In this document: positions 53,354 through 62,227 of the stretch, piece by piece
How positions within the stretch are numbered: the first letter of the stretch is position 1
Layout: the number at the start of each line of letters is the position of its first letter
DNA from: Pseudomonas sp. B21-048
GTDB lineage: Bacteria > Pseudomonadota > Gammaproteobacteria > Pseudomonadales > Pseudomonadaceae
NCBI RefSeq assembly: GCF_024748615.1
Contig: NZ_CP087168.1
Location: 2,294,001-2,358,000 of the forward strand
Reading direction: 5' to 3'
DNA length: 64,000 nt
The notes under the pieces: generated by a model
What the model saw: only the letters and a program-made list of their open reading frames with translations
Told to the model about the DNA's origin: nothing
The model's database searches: none
Made by a program: the position numbers and the translations under genes

Positions 53354-54541
53354 CTAAGGCTTGCGCAGCACAAGCAACAGCAGCGCCGCAGCCGCCAGCA
53401 CCGCCCCGACGATGAAGGTGCTGGCCGAGCCCGAGGTCTCCCACAGCGCGCCGGCGAGCACACTGGCGATCAACAGGCACACGCCGCTGATCAGATTGAA
53501 CAGGCCAAATGCCGTGCCCCTGAGATGTTCGGGCGCGGTATCGGCGATCAGCGTCGCGAGAATCCCTTGGCTGAAGCCCATGTGCAGGCCCCACAGGGCC
53601 ACGCCTGCCAGCATGCTCGTGATCGAATCCGCTTGCGCCAATAACAGGTCCGCCAGAATCAGCAGGACGATGCCGACACACAGCACTTTGGTGCGGCTGA
53701 TCCGGTCGGATAACCAGCCGGCCGGGTAGGCAGACACGGCATAAAGCAGCGACATGACCACCATCACCATCGGCACCCAAGTGGCCGTCAGGCCTGTTTG
53801 TTGCGCCTTCAACACCAGAAAAGCTTCACTGAAGCGGGCCAGCGTGAAGAGCCCGCCGACGATCACCACCCACCAGTAATCACGGGAAAAATCCCGCAGG
53901 ACCTTCCAGTGAATAGGTGAGCGAAAGGTGCGTTCGCCAGCGGCAGCGGTCGGTTCTTTTACCCCGCCGACAATCAGCGCCACCGATATCACCGCCGGGA
54001 TCACCGCAAACCACAACACCAGATGGATCTGCCCGAGCCAGAGCATCAGCACGATGGCCAGGATCGGGCCAAGAATGGCGCCCACGGTGTCCATCGACTG
54101 GCGCATGCCAAAACAAGCACCACGGATTTCGGCGGGTGCGACATCGGCGACCAATGCATCTCGCGGCGCGCCACGAATACCTTTGCCAATGCGATCCAGA
54201 AAACGCGCGGTGAACACCACATCCACCGAATGCGCGAGAGGAAAGAGCGGTTTCGACAAGGCGGCCAGACCGTAGCCCATCAACAGCAGGCCTTTGCGCC
54301 GGCCGATAAAGTCGCTGATGGCGCCGGAGAAGATCTTGGTCAGCATCGCGGTCGCCTCGGCGATGCCCTCGATCACCCCGACGGTCAATGCGCTCGCGCC
54401 CAAGGTTGTGACCAGAAACACCGGAAGCAGGCTGTGCACTAGTTCTGAAGACAGGTCCATGAACAGGCTGACAAAACCCAGGGCCCAGACCGTGGAGGGG
54501 ATACGCAGTGAAGCCGGTCTGGGTTTTGAGAGGTTGTCCAT
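53354..54541 (-). CDS. MFS transporter
   Basis: 395 residues with twelve helices. LSSELVHSLLPVFLVTTLG near helix 1, FIGRRKGLLLMGYGLAALSK as the loop 2-3 motif and RFLDRIGKGIRGAPRDALVA after helix 4 are typical of a common bacterial MFS exporter subgroup. The substrate is unknown. It lies downstream of the dienelactone hydrolase gene on the same strand. Confidence 0.85.
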   Translation of the reverse strand: MDNLSKPRPASLRIPSTVWALGFVSLFMDLSSELVHSLLPVFLVTTLGASALTVGVIEGIAEATAMLTKIFSGAISDFIGRRKGLLLMGYGLAALSKPLFPLAHSVDVVFTARFLDRIGKGIRGAPRDALVADVAPAEIRGACFGMRQSMDTVGAILGPILAIVLMLWLGQIHLVLWFAVIPAVISVALIVGGVKEPTAAAGERTFRSPIHWKVLRDFSRDYWWVVIVGGLFTLARFSEAFLVLKAQQTGLTATWVPMVMVVMSLLYAVSAYPAGWLSDRISRTKVLCVGIVLLILADLLLAQADSITSMLAGVALWGLHMGFSQGILATLIADTAPEHLRGTAFGLFNLISGVCLLIASVLAGALWETSGSASTFIVGAVLAAAALLLLVLRKP

Positions 54542-54602
54542 GCGGGTTTCCGGGATTGAATGCTCACCGATTGTTTATGTCGCCAACCCCAGCGATCAGC
54601 CC

Positions 54603-55301
54603 TTAAAGGTTCTGACTCAAAAAGAGCAACGTATTGCCATGCGCCTCAACCGCCGCCCGCTGGTTGTAGCTGTCACGGTGTGAGCAGTTGAAGCCGTGTT
54701 CGGCCCCCGGATAAACCTCGATATCGACGTCATCGTTGAACTCGAAACGCTCGGCGATTTGCTTCACGGCATCGATGGGGATGTGGCTGTCCTGTTCGCC
54801 GAAATGCATCAGCATCGGCACCTTGATTTCACCGGCCCGATCCAGCTGGTTCTGAATGCCGCCGCCGTAGTAGGCGATCGCCACGTCGACGAAACCGTTG
54901 GCCGCGGTGTTGTACGACAGCATGCCGCCGAAGCAGAAACCGATGGAAGCGATTCTGCCGTCAAGCCCCGGATGAGCCTTCAGGGCGTCGATGGCCAGTT
55001 TGATGTCGGCCTGGGCCTTGGTGGTGTCGGTGGCATTCATCAATTCGACGGCGCGTTTCCAGCCAGCTTCGTCGTAGCCCAGTTCGATACGGTGGCCGTT
55101 GCGCCAGAACAGATCCGGCGTTATGACCAGGTAGCCGTCGGCTGCGTACTGCTCGGCGACCGAGCGGATGTGTTCGTTGACGCCGAAGATTTCCTGAATC
55201 AGCACAATCCCCGGACCTTTACGGGTGTGGGGGATGGCCAGGTAAGCGCCGAATGTGCCCTCGGCGCTACTGATCTCGATCCATTGGGTGGTTACGCTCA
55301 T
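54603..55301 (-). CDS. Dienelactone hydrolase-family protein
   Basis: 232 residues. Catalytic triad: Cys in IGFCFGGMLSY, Asp in FGEQDSHIPID and His in PGAEHGFNCSHRD; the IQEIFGVNEHIRSVAEQYAA block is a family hallmark. It would hydrolyse dienelactones or related esters in aromatic-compound breakdown, but no such pathway genes are adjacent. Confidence 0.9.
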   Translation of the reverse strand: MSVTTQWIEISSAEGTFGAYLAIPHTRKGPGIVLIQEIFGVNEHIRSVAEQYAADGYLVITPDLFWRNGHRIELGYDEAGWKRAVELMNATDTTKAQADIKLAIDALKAHPGLDGRIASIGFCFGGMLSYNTAANGFVDVAIAYYGGGIQNQLDRAGEIKVPMLMHFGEQDSHIPIDAVKQIAERFEFNDDVDIEVYPGAEHGFNCSHRDSYNQRAAVEAHGNTLLFLSQNL

Positions 55302-55348
55302 GATGGCTCCTTTACATAAGTTGGGTAGGTTATCGAGACGCTGGCGTA

Positions 55349-55556
55349 TCAGCGGTGACTGCGCCGCCAGAAGTATCGAGCCAACAGCGCGTCCACGCTG
55401 AGTTTGCCGGCCCCCGAGAGCAGCAACGGCATGAGGGCTGCGAGGTAGATCAGCGGCAGTTTGAAGTTGCCATGGCCTTTATTGCTGATGGCATAACCTT
55501 GGGCAAGTTCACTCAATGTAGACCAATCGGCCGGCCAATGAGAGAGAGGTGTTCAT
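55349..55556 (-). pseudogene. doxX-like gene with internal deletion
   Basis: ATG 55556 gives [11 protein letters not shown], a DoxX-type N-terminus, then a stop. From about 55530 another frame has [40 protein letters not shown] and [17 protein letters not shown], the DoxX C-terminus, ending at 55349. The middle of the four-helix protein is missing, so the gene is collapsed to ~200 bp. Confidence 0.6.
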
Positions 55557-55772
55557 GGGTTTGAGCTGCGGACAAACCAATGTGGGGGAAGCGTTGGCGT
55601 TGTATTTCAACCGTGTGTATGGGCGGTATGTCTGAAAAGTCGCGTGATGCAAGTTGGTGTATCCCGGACCGCGACAGATACAATCCTGTACAAAACTGTG
55701 ATTCGCTGCTGACCAGGAGCGTCTAGCGACAGTGTCCCCGCAATCCCATGGGGCGAGACTTCGGAACCCGGC

Positions 55773-56681
55773 ATGCAAGCGCTGTTGAACGAGATCCTTG
55801 ACGCAGTCCGACCGTTGATCGGTCAGGGCAAAGTGGCTGACTACATTCCCGCGCTCGGCACAGTGCCGGCCAATCAGCTGGGCATTGCCGTGTATGGCAA
55901 CGACGGCGAGTTGTTTTGCGTCGGGGACGCCGAGACGCCGTTCTCGGTGCAGAGTATTTCCAAGGTGTTCAGCCTGGTGCAGGCCATCGACCATTCCGGT
56001 GAAGCCATTTGGGAGCGCCTGGGCCACGAGCCGTCCGGCCAACCGTTCAACTCGCTGGTGCAGCTGGAATTCGAGCGCGGGCGCCCGCGCAATCCCTTCA
56101 TCAACGCCGGTGCGCTGGTGATCTGCGACATCAACCAGTCACGTTTTGCCGCGCCGGCATTGTCGATGCGCGATTTTGTCCGGCGTTTGTCTGGCAACCC
56201 GAATGTCATGGTGGACGGCAAGGTCGCCGAGTCGGAATACCAGCACCGCGCGCGCAACGCGGCCATGGCTTATCTGATGCAATCGTTCGGCAATTTTCAT
56301 AACGACGTCGAAGCCGTGCTGCGCAGCTACTTCAGCCATTGCGCGCTGCGCATGAGTTGCGTGGATCTGGCCCGGGCTTTCTGCTTCCTGGCCAACGACG
56401 GTTTCTGCAAACACAGCGGCGCACAGATCCTCAGCGCCCGCCAGACCCAGCAAGTCAACTCGATCATGGCCACCAGCGGGCTGTACGACGAAGCCGGCAA
56501 CTTTGCCTATCGCGTCGGTCTGCCGGGCAAGAGTGGCGTGGGCGGAGGCATCGTTGCGGTGGTGCCGGGGCAATTCACGGTGTGCGTGTGGTCCCCGGAA
56601 TTGAACGCCGCCGGCAACTCCCTCGCTGGCATGGCCGCGCTGGAATTGTTGAGTCAGCGGATCGGCTGGTCGGTGTTCTGA
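55773..56681 (+). CDS. glsA: Glutaminase
   Basis: 302 residues, the usual length for the bacterial beta-lactamase-like glutaminases. Catalytic Ser and Lys lie in [15 protein letters not shown]; other family blocks are [30 protein letters not shown] and [18 protein letters not shown]. The enzyme hydrolyses L-glutamine to glutamate and ammonia in the cytoplasm. Single gene, no partner visible. Confidence 0.93.
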   Translation: MQALLNEILDAVRPLIGQGKVADYIPALGTVPANQLGIAVYGNDGELFCVGDAETPFSVQSISKVFSLVQAIDHSGEAIWERLGHEPSGQPFNSLVQLEFERGRPRNPFINAGALVICDINQSRFAAPALSMRDFVRRLSGNPNVMVDGKVAESEYQHRARNAAMAYLMQSFGNFHNDVEAVLRSYFSHCALRMSCVDLARAFCFLANDGFCKHSGAQILSARQTQQVNSIMATSGLYDEAGNFAYRVGLPGKSGVGGGIVAVVPGQFTVCVWSPELNAAGNSLAGMAALELLSQRIGWSVF

Positions 56682-56766
56682 TGGCATTTGACTAGCGCTC
56701 GATGACCGCTACCGTGAAGCAGGCATTCTTTGACTCACCCGAACGGGTGAAGGGGCGGGTGACTTC

Positions 56767-57885
56767 ATGGTGAATTTCGGTTCCGCGCTTCTAGTCTTCA
56801 ATGACCCGGACACTCATTTGCGCAAAGGGTTGTCTGCCGTGGTCCAGATAGGTGACACCCTGTGGGTCGCCAATGATGAATCCCTGAGCCTGGACCGCTT
56901 CACCTTGCGTGAGCGCGTCGGTGCGGGCGAGTTTCTGTTTGACCAGCACAAACAATTCCCGTTGGCGTCCCTGTTAACGCTGCCGGTCATCCCGACGATT
57001 GGCGAAGAATTCGTTGAAGCAGACCTGGAAGGCATGAGCTACGGCCGCGACACGGGGTATCTCTGGATTGTGGGGTCTCACAGCCTGAAACGGAAAAAAC
57101 CCGATAGCACCAAGTCCCTGAAGAAAAACGCCGAGCGTCTGGCAACTGTCAGCAGTGATGGCAATCGTTTTCTCCTGGCCCGGATTCCGGTGGTCGAAGA
57201 AAACGGAACGTTCACTTTGGTGAAGAGCACCGTTAGCGATGATCGAGTCGCCGCCCAGTTGGCCGGTAATCAACTGGGTAACGAATTGCTCGATGAACTC
57301 AAGGACGACGAGCATGTGGGGGCATTTCTGCACATCCCCGGCAAGGACAACGGGTTCGATACAGAGGGCCTTGAGATCAACGGCAATCGTGTGTTTATCG
57401 GGTTGCGGGGGCCGGTGTTGCGTGGCTGGGCAATCATTCTGGAGGTCGAACCCGAGGACCATCCCGATGCTGCTCACACACTGACGCTGAAAAAAATCGG
57501 GCCCAAGGGGCGCAAATATCGGAAGCATTTTCTCCAGCTGGATGGACTCGGCGTCAGGGACTTATGCATCGATGGTGACGACATGTTGATCCTGGCCGGG
57601 CCGACAATGAACCTCGACGGGCCTGTCAGCTTATTTCGATGGCACGACGGCGCCAGGCCAACAGACGAAAGTTTTGTCTTCAGCGAACAATTGACGCCGG
57701 TCCTGGAGGTTCCTTACGGACAAGGAGAGGATAAAGGCTGCGATCATGCCGAAGGAATGACCTTTGTCAGCACTGCGGGTGTAGAAGAGCCCTTGCTGCT
57801 GGTGGTCTATGACGCGAACGCCGCGTGGCGCAGACAGGGGAGCAATCGCCTGGAGCAAGATGTATTTCGACTGGCGAAAAAGTAA
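56767..57885 (+). CDS. DUF3616-domain protein
   Basis: 372 residues from ATG 56767 (aaggggcg upstream). Beta-propeller-like repeats: LSAVVQIGDTLWVANDESLS, LEGMSYGRDTGYLWIVGSHS, DTEGLEINGNRVFIGLRGP and KGCDHAEGMTFV. These match DUF3616, predicted seven-bladed-propeller proteins of unknown role. No signal peptide is visible. Confidence 0.8.
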   Translation: MVNFGSALLVFNDPDTHLRKGLSAVVQIGDTLWVANDESLSLDRFTLRERVGAGEFLFDQHKQFPLASLLTLPVIPTIGEEFVEADLEGMSYGRDTGYLWIVGSHSLKRKKPDSTKSLKKNAERLATVSSDGNRFLLARIPVVEENGTFTLVKSTVSDDRVAAQLAGNQLGNELLDELKDDEHVGAFLHIPGKDNGFDTEGLEINGNRVFIGLRGPVLRGWAIILEVEPEDHPDAAHTLTLKKIGPKGRKYRKHFLQLDGLGVRDLCIDGDDMLILAGPTMNLDGPVSLFRWHDGARPTDESFVFSEQLTPVLEVPYGQGEDKGCDHAEGMTFVSTAGVEEPLLLVVYDANAAWRRQGSNRLEQDVFRLAKK

Positions 57886-57969
57886 CCGCCACTGCACCCC
57901 CGGTGAATGACGCTCCGCGAATTTTGCTATACATTTTCCGACCGTCCCCCTGCATGGTGAAACCGTTTC

Positions 57970-59472
57970 ATGTCTCTTGCGCTCGAACGTCTAGTCGCTG
58001 GCACGCCGATCCCTTTTGCCGGCAATCGTGTCACGGTCGTCAGCCCCGAGCTGGCGGCGCGCTTTCAGCCCGGCGACCATCTGCTGGTAGAGCAAGTCAG
58101 TGGTGAGTTGTTGCTGATCCCGGTGGCAGACCAGCAAGCGGCGGCGGTCGCCATCGAGCGCGCTGAAGTAGCGTTCGCTGCAATGTCCAGCGTCTCGGAT
58201 AACGCCATCAGCGCGTTCTTTGACCGCTTTGCTCAACGCCTGGAAACCCCGGAATGCTGGGCCTTGATTGCGGCCGCCAACCTGGCCGACATCGAGCGCG
58301 CCAAGGCACGCGGGCGGTCCACCACGCGGTTGCTCGCCGATGAACGCATGCGCGGCGACATGATCGCCGGCCTGCGCGCCTGGCGCGATGCGCCGGCCAC
58401 GCGCGGCAAGGTCGTGAGCTGCGTCGAGCATGACGGCTGGAAAGTCGAGCAAGTGGTCTCGCCGCTGGGCATCGTCGCGTTCGTGTTCGAAGGCCGGCCG
58501 AACGTCTTCGCCGATGCCGCCGGTGTATTGCGCACCGGTAACACTGCAGTGCTGCGCATTGGCAGCGATGCGCTGGGCACCGCGCAGGCCATCGTCACCC
58601 ACGCATTGAATCCTGCATTGGCTGATGCCGGATTGCCGACCGGAGCGGTGTCGCTGGTGGAAAGCGTCAATCACGCCGCCGGTTGGGCGATGTTTGCTGA
58701 CCGGCGCTTGTCATTGGCCGTGGCCCGAGGTTCGGGACGTGCGGTCAGTCAATTGGGCAGCATCGCGCAACAGGCCGGCACCGCCGTCAGCTTGCACGGC
58801 ACCGGTGGCGCGTGGCTGATCGCCGACAAGGACGCCGATGCCCGGCGCTTTGCCGCCGTGGTGCGCAACTCACTGGATCGCAAAGTCTGCAATACCCTGA
58901 ACGTCTGCCTGATCCACCGCGATCGCGCCGCCGAACTGGTGCCGTTGTTTCTCGACGCCCTGCAACAGGCCGGCACCGCTCGCGGCCAGGGCTGCAAGTT
59001 GCATATCGTCGAGGGCAGTGAGCAGCACTTGCCAACTGATTGGCAAACCGCGAGCGTCGAGGTGTACCGCGCCGAAGGCTATCAGACCGAAGCGCTGGCC
59101 GAACCGCTGCCCGAAGATCAATTGGGTCGCGAGTGGGAATGGGAAGAAACCCCGGAAGTCAGCCTGAAGATCGTCGACGACCTGGACCAGGCCATTGCTT
59201 TGTTCAATCGCTACAGCCCGCAATTCACCGTGTCGCTGATCAGTGAAGAGGCGCAAGCGCAGGAGCGTTTCTACAACGCGGTCAACGCGCCTTTTGTTGG
59301 CAATGGGATTACCCGCTGGGTCGATGGACAGTACGCGTTGAACAAGCCGGAACTGGGGCTTTCGAACTGGGAGAGTGGGCGCTTGTTCGCACGTAGCGCG
59401 ATTCTCTCGGGGGATGGTGTGTTCACGATCCGTAGCCGCATGACCCAGACGGATCTGTCGGTCAAACGCTGA
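57970..59472 (+). CDS. ProA-like aldehyde dehydrogenase with N-terminal extension
   Basis: 500 residues. From about residue 60 it follows glutamate-5-semialdehyde dehydrogenase: PLGIVAFVFEGRPNVFADAA, VARGSGRAVSQLGSIAQQAG, catalytic Cys in RKVCNTLNVCLI and NAPFVGNGITRWVDGQYALN. Canonical ProA has ~420 residues; the first ~60 residues here are an added domain (VVSPELAARFQPGDHLLVEQ) like a small beta-barrel. No proB is adjacent. It is probably a ProA paralogue with another aldehyde or acyl-phosphate substrate. Confidence 0.8.
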   Translation: MSLALERLVAGTPIPFAGNRVTVVSPELAARFQPGDHLLVEQVSGELLLIPVADQQAAAVAIERAEVAFAAMSSVSDNAISAFFDRFAQRLETPECWALIAAANLADIERAKARGRSTTRLLADERMRGDMIAGLRAWRDAPATRGKVVSCVEHDGWKVEQVVSPLGIVAFVFEGRPNVFADAAGVLRTGNTAVLRIGSDALGTAQAIVTHALNPALADAGLPTGAVSLVESVNHAAGWAMFADRRLSLAVARGSGRAVSQLGSIAQQAGTAVSLHGTGGAWLIADKDADARRFAAVVRNSLDRKVCNTLNVCLIHRDRAAELVPLFLDALQQAGTARGQGCKLHIVEGSEQHLPTDWQTASVEVYRAEGYQTEALAEPLPEDQLGREWEWEETPEVSLKIVDDLDQAIALFNRYSPQFTVSLISEEAQAQERFYNAVNAPFVGNGITRWVDGQYALNKPELGLSNWESGRLFARSAILSGDGVFTIRSRMTQTDLSVKR

Positions 59473-59604
59473 GATGGCACGCTAGAACGGACAGTGAGGG
59501 GACAGCCCCCGACCCCAGACAACGGCCGCACTATACTTAATGTGTGTCCGTGTCTGCATGGGGGCGGACAGCGCTCATCTGACTACGTGAGGGAGGGTTA
59601 CGCC

Positions 59605-59955
59605 ATGAAACTTCATTCCTTTCAACATTACTCGCATGATCTGGAAACGGTCGTTCACGATGCGTGGATTACCACCAGGGTGAAGTCGGCCCTGGCATTG
59701 GCCGATTCAACCCTTGGCCTGCATGTCCATGTCAAAACCCATGCAGGCAGGGTGGCATTGAGCGGCCGCGTCAACACTCATAGGCAGTGTGAGCAGGCTG
59801 TTGCTTTGGCCCGTTCGGTCCATGGTGTCGTCGACATCGATGCCAGCGAATTGCTCACTCACGTGTTCACGCCGGGCAGTTTTCCAGAAGCGCCCAATGC
59901 CGAAGACACTCCTGAACGTCGGCCACAATCGTCAGCAAAGACGGACGACAAATAA
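59605..59955 (+). CDS. BON-domain protein
   Basis: 116 residues from ATG 59605 (gagggaggg upstream). A single BON domain: WITTRVKSALALADSTLGLH, VKTHAGRVALSGRVNTHRQC and ALARSVHGVVDIDAS. No signal peptide or lipobox, unlike OsmY, so it may be cytoplasmic or a fragmentary relative. BON domains bind phospholipid or other surfaces. Confidence 0.85.
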   Translation: MKLHSFQHYSHDLETVVHDAWITTRVKSALALADSTLGLHVHVKTHAGRVALSGRVNTHRQCEQAVALARSVHGVVDIDASELLTHVFTPGSFPEAPNAEDTPERRPQSSAKTDDK

Positions 59956-60017
59956 CAACGGCGATTTTGTGAGTGTCGCCTTCCCGGTCGGGAACCGAGG
60001 ACGGGGCGAAGCTTTCA

Positions 60018-60200
60018 GGTCATTTCGTAGAAACGGTAGAGGGTCGGATCGGTCGGGACACCTGAGAGGCTGCCGCGCAGCGAGATGATCTGCAGGCGGG
60101 CCACGGCGTCGGCGTCCAGTTCGAGTTTCTCGCCAATCACCTTGGCGGCAGCTTCTGGCAGCGCATGCTGGCCGAGAAGGCGCTGGCCGGCAGCGCCAGC
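60018..60200 (-). pseudogene. Fragment of cyanate hydratase gene cynS
   Basis: About 60 residues read on the minus strand as [40 protein letters not shown] and [13 protein letters not shown], then a stop. This is the central part of cyanase. The N-terminal helices and the C-terminal catalytic domain (with the active-site Arg, Glu and Ser) are missing. Confidence 0.75.
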
Positions 60201-60207
60201 GTGTAGA

Positions 60208-60510
60208 TCAATCATCCACGGACTGGCAGATGCCATTGCCGCCTTTCTTGCTGGTATAGGTCACGGCAACCGAGTCGTCATCCGCGATGCTGATCGAGAT
60301 CGTTACGTCCGGCCCCTTGGCCTCGAAAAGGCGATCGTTGATCATTTTGGTCTGGGCTTCTTTGCTGTTGATCATGACCGGACCATCCTGGTCGGCGTGG
60401 ACCATGATTTTCCCGGGGCAATCCACATCAAAAGCAGGCACGCCGGGAACGCTGTTCGCCTGAGCGGCACCTGCCAATGCCAGTAGCATGAATGTCAGGA
60501 TTTTTTTCAT
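60208..60510 (-). CDS. Small periplasmic protein
   Basis: 100 residues from ATG 60510 with ggagg upstream. Signal peptide [20 protein letters not shown]; the mature protein ([31 protein letters not shown]) has two Cys likely to form a disulphide. I recognise no named family. Confidence 0.7.
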   Translation of the reverse strand: MKKILTFMLLALAGAAQANSVPGVPAFDVDCPGKIMVHADQDGPVMINSKEAQTKMINDRLFEAKGPDVTISISIADDDSVAVTYTSKKGGNGICQSVDD

Positions 60511-60611
60511 CGCAGACCTCCAATGGATAAACCGATGTCCAGCACTCTGTTAACCATAGCGCTGTTCTTTTGACTCAGTGCGAAGTTAGAGGGGCATACG
60601 CGAAAAACAAA

Positions 60612-60647
60612 AAAAGGCCTCGCTCGATGATACGAGCGGGGCCTTTT
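60612..60647 (-). terminator. Rho-independent terminator
   Basis: Arms 60612-60626 and 60633-60647 pair (aaaaggcctcgctcg / cgagcggggcctttt, one mismatch). On the minus strand the stem is followed by a T-run (aaaaaaa on the plus strand), so it ends the 60678-61007 gene; a run of T on the other side makes it bidirectional. Confidence 0.85.
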
Positions 60648-60677
60648 GTTTAGGGGGGGGTGACCCTTTGAAAGCGA

Positions 60678-61007
60678 TCAGTACAACCGATCAATCACCC
60701 GAACTTCGTTCTGGTTCTGCATCGAGGCCCACGCCTGTTTCAGCGTTTGCAGCACATTACCGATGAAGTCTTTGTCGGCCGCGGCTTTCTTGCCAACATA
60801 GCCCTGGCCGCGACGGTACATCTTCAGTCGGGCGAGCAGGTTCTGGTTGTTCTGGTCGAACTCTTCTTCATGGGCATGGGGCGACAGGCAGTCGATATGA
60901 ACCTGGCCCGATTTGCTGATCCACAGAATATGGCTGTCCTGGCTGTCTTTCTGCGCAGCGAACAAGCGAGCCAATTCATCGATAGTAGGTTGATTGTTCA
61001 GATTCAT
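60678..61007 (-). CDS. Small hypothetical protein
   Basis: 109 residues from ATG 61007 after aaggggcttaca. Soluble and helix-rich: PTIDELARLFAAQKDSQDSH, FDQNNQNLLARLKMYRRGQG, QTLKQAWASMQNQNEV. I recognise no named family, though it has the look of a conserved Pseudomonas orphan. Followed by a strong terminator. Confidence 0.65.
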   Translation of the reverse strand: MNLNNQPTIDELARLFAAQKDSQDSHILWISKSGQVHIDCLSPHAHEEEFDQNNQNLLARLKMYRRGQGYVGKKAAADKDFIGNVLQTLKQAWASMQNQNEVRVIDRLY

Positions 61008-61544
61008 TGTAAGCCCCTTGACCATTTGGTGATCTTTCAAAGTTGATTCGCTAATACAAGTAGCCCATCGGTTAGTTGATCCCTGGCACCGAAACCAGGA
61101 CGTCAGCAGTCAGCCGTCAATACGACGGGGCCCGCGTCTGTTGCATGTAGTCGTGTTGAATAACTGCTACGCAATAGCGTCACAACGAAGAGAAGCAGCG
61201 AAAACCTGGAGGCCACTGCCGACGTTTTCAGGGTCGGCCACAAGCTTCATGAGGATTGATCGCCAGCGCTTCTCGCCCTTGTACTGGACGTTCAGGCCAG
61301 GTCAGCTTCTTCAATCTGCCTTGTGGGCAGCGTGTATCCGGGAAAAAACAGCTCGGCGGTCAGACGAGCTTGCTCAAACGTGTTGCCTGTACTCCCGATC
61401 GGGGAGACGTCTGCATCATGCAAGGGCAAATCGGAGGCGTCAACGATTTTGTAGTGATTATTTTTGTTCACTACATATTGTCGGACAAAGTGGTTTTGGA
61501 ATTAGAAAGTCGGACGTGGCTAGGGCTTGAAGGGGCGTGGCGTC
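61008..61544. other. Intergenic region, no gene
   Basis: About 540 bp with only weak frames (for example 61141-61530) that lack ribosome binding sites and family resemblance. No repeat or terminator stands out. Confidence 0.5.
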
Positions 61545-62072
61545 CTACCCCGGCCCCGTAAGCTGCGATCTTTCAAAGCGGTAAACGGTGCACGGATAAC
61601 CGTCGATCGGCAGGTGATGCAGGGTGAACACACCGCCCGTGAGGTCAGGCATCACCTTGGCCCAGAACAGCCGTGCAGGCTGGTTGGCATCGATGTGGAA
61701 AATTTGCCATTGACCGGGGAACCGGCTCAAGAGGGCAGAGACGACAAACTTCGCGACGCCTTGACCACGAAAGCGTCGACTGACAAAAAAGTAGCCGATG
61801 TTGTGCTCCGCGCCGACGATATGGGTCTGGTTATCCACTGTCACGAAACCGGCAAGCTCGCCGTCAACCTTGATCAGAAACGACCTGGTTGCCGGGTTGC
61901 GCCAGTAATCAAGCTTGGTCTGGATGTTGAAGAAGCCATGTTCCCCGAGTTTCAGCGGCAGCCATTCGCTGAAATCGTAGATGTAGAACTGCATCAGGTT
62001 TTCGATGGTTTCCAGTTCGTCACGCTGGGCGGCGTGCAGTTCTATTGAGGGCTGGCTTCTGATTGTCGCCAT
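61545..62072 (-). CDS. GNAT-family acetyltransferase
   Basis: 175 residues from ATG 62072 (aagg upstream). ELETIENLMQFYIYDFSEWL at the N-terminus, HNIGYFFVSRRFRGQGVAKF as the acetyl-CoA binding loop, and HIDANQPARLFWAKVM. This belongs to a GNAT group common in Pseudomonas; substrate unknown. Confidence 0.85.
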   Translation of the reverse strand: MATIRSQPSIELHAAQRDELETIENLMQFYIYDFSEWLPLKLGEHGFFNIQTKLDYWRNPATRSFLIKVDGELAGFVTVDNQTHIVGAEHNIGYFFVSRRFRGQGVAKFVVSALLSRFPGQWQIFHIDANQPARLFWAKVMPDLTGGVFTLHHLPIDGYPCTVYRFERSQLTGPG

Positions 62073-62113
62073 GGTCGTACCTTTCAGAAAGCAGGGCTGA
62101 TGTCGATCAGTGT

Positions 62114-62199
62114 AGGAGCTGCCGAAGGCTGCGATCTTTTGATCTTGATCTTCCAGCGCCTTCAAGGACGCCAAAAAATCGCAGCCTTCGGCAGCTCCT
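62114..62199. repeat. Inverted REP-type repeat
   Basis: aggagctgccgaaggctgcg (62114-62133) and its inverted copy cgcagccttcggcagctcct (62180-62199), with atcttttgatc and aaaaaatc at the inner ends, form a long hairpin in the 155-bp gap between the GNAT and topB genes. This is a second REP class, distinct from the one at 10484. Confidence 0.8.
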
Positions 62200-62227
62200 T
62201 GTCCTTTTCACGCCTTGAGGCTTTGCG

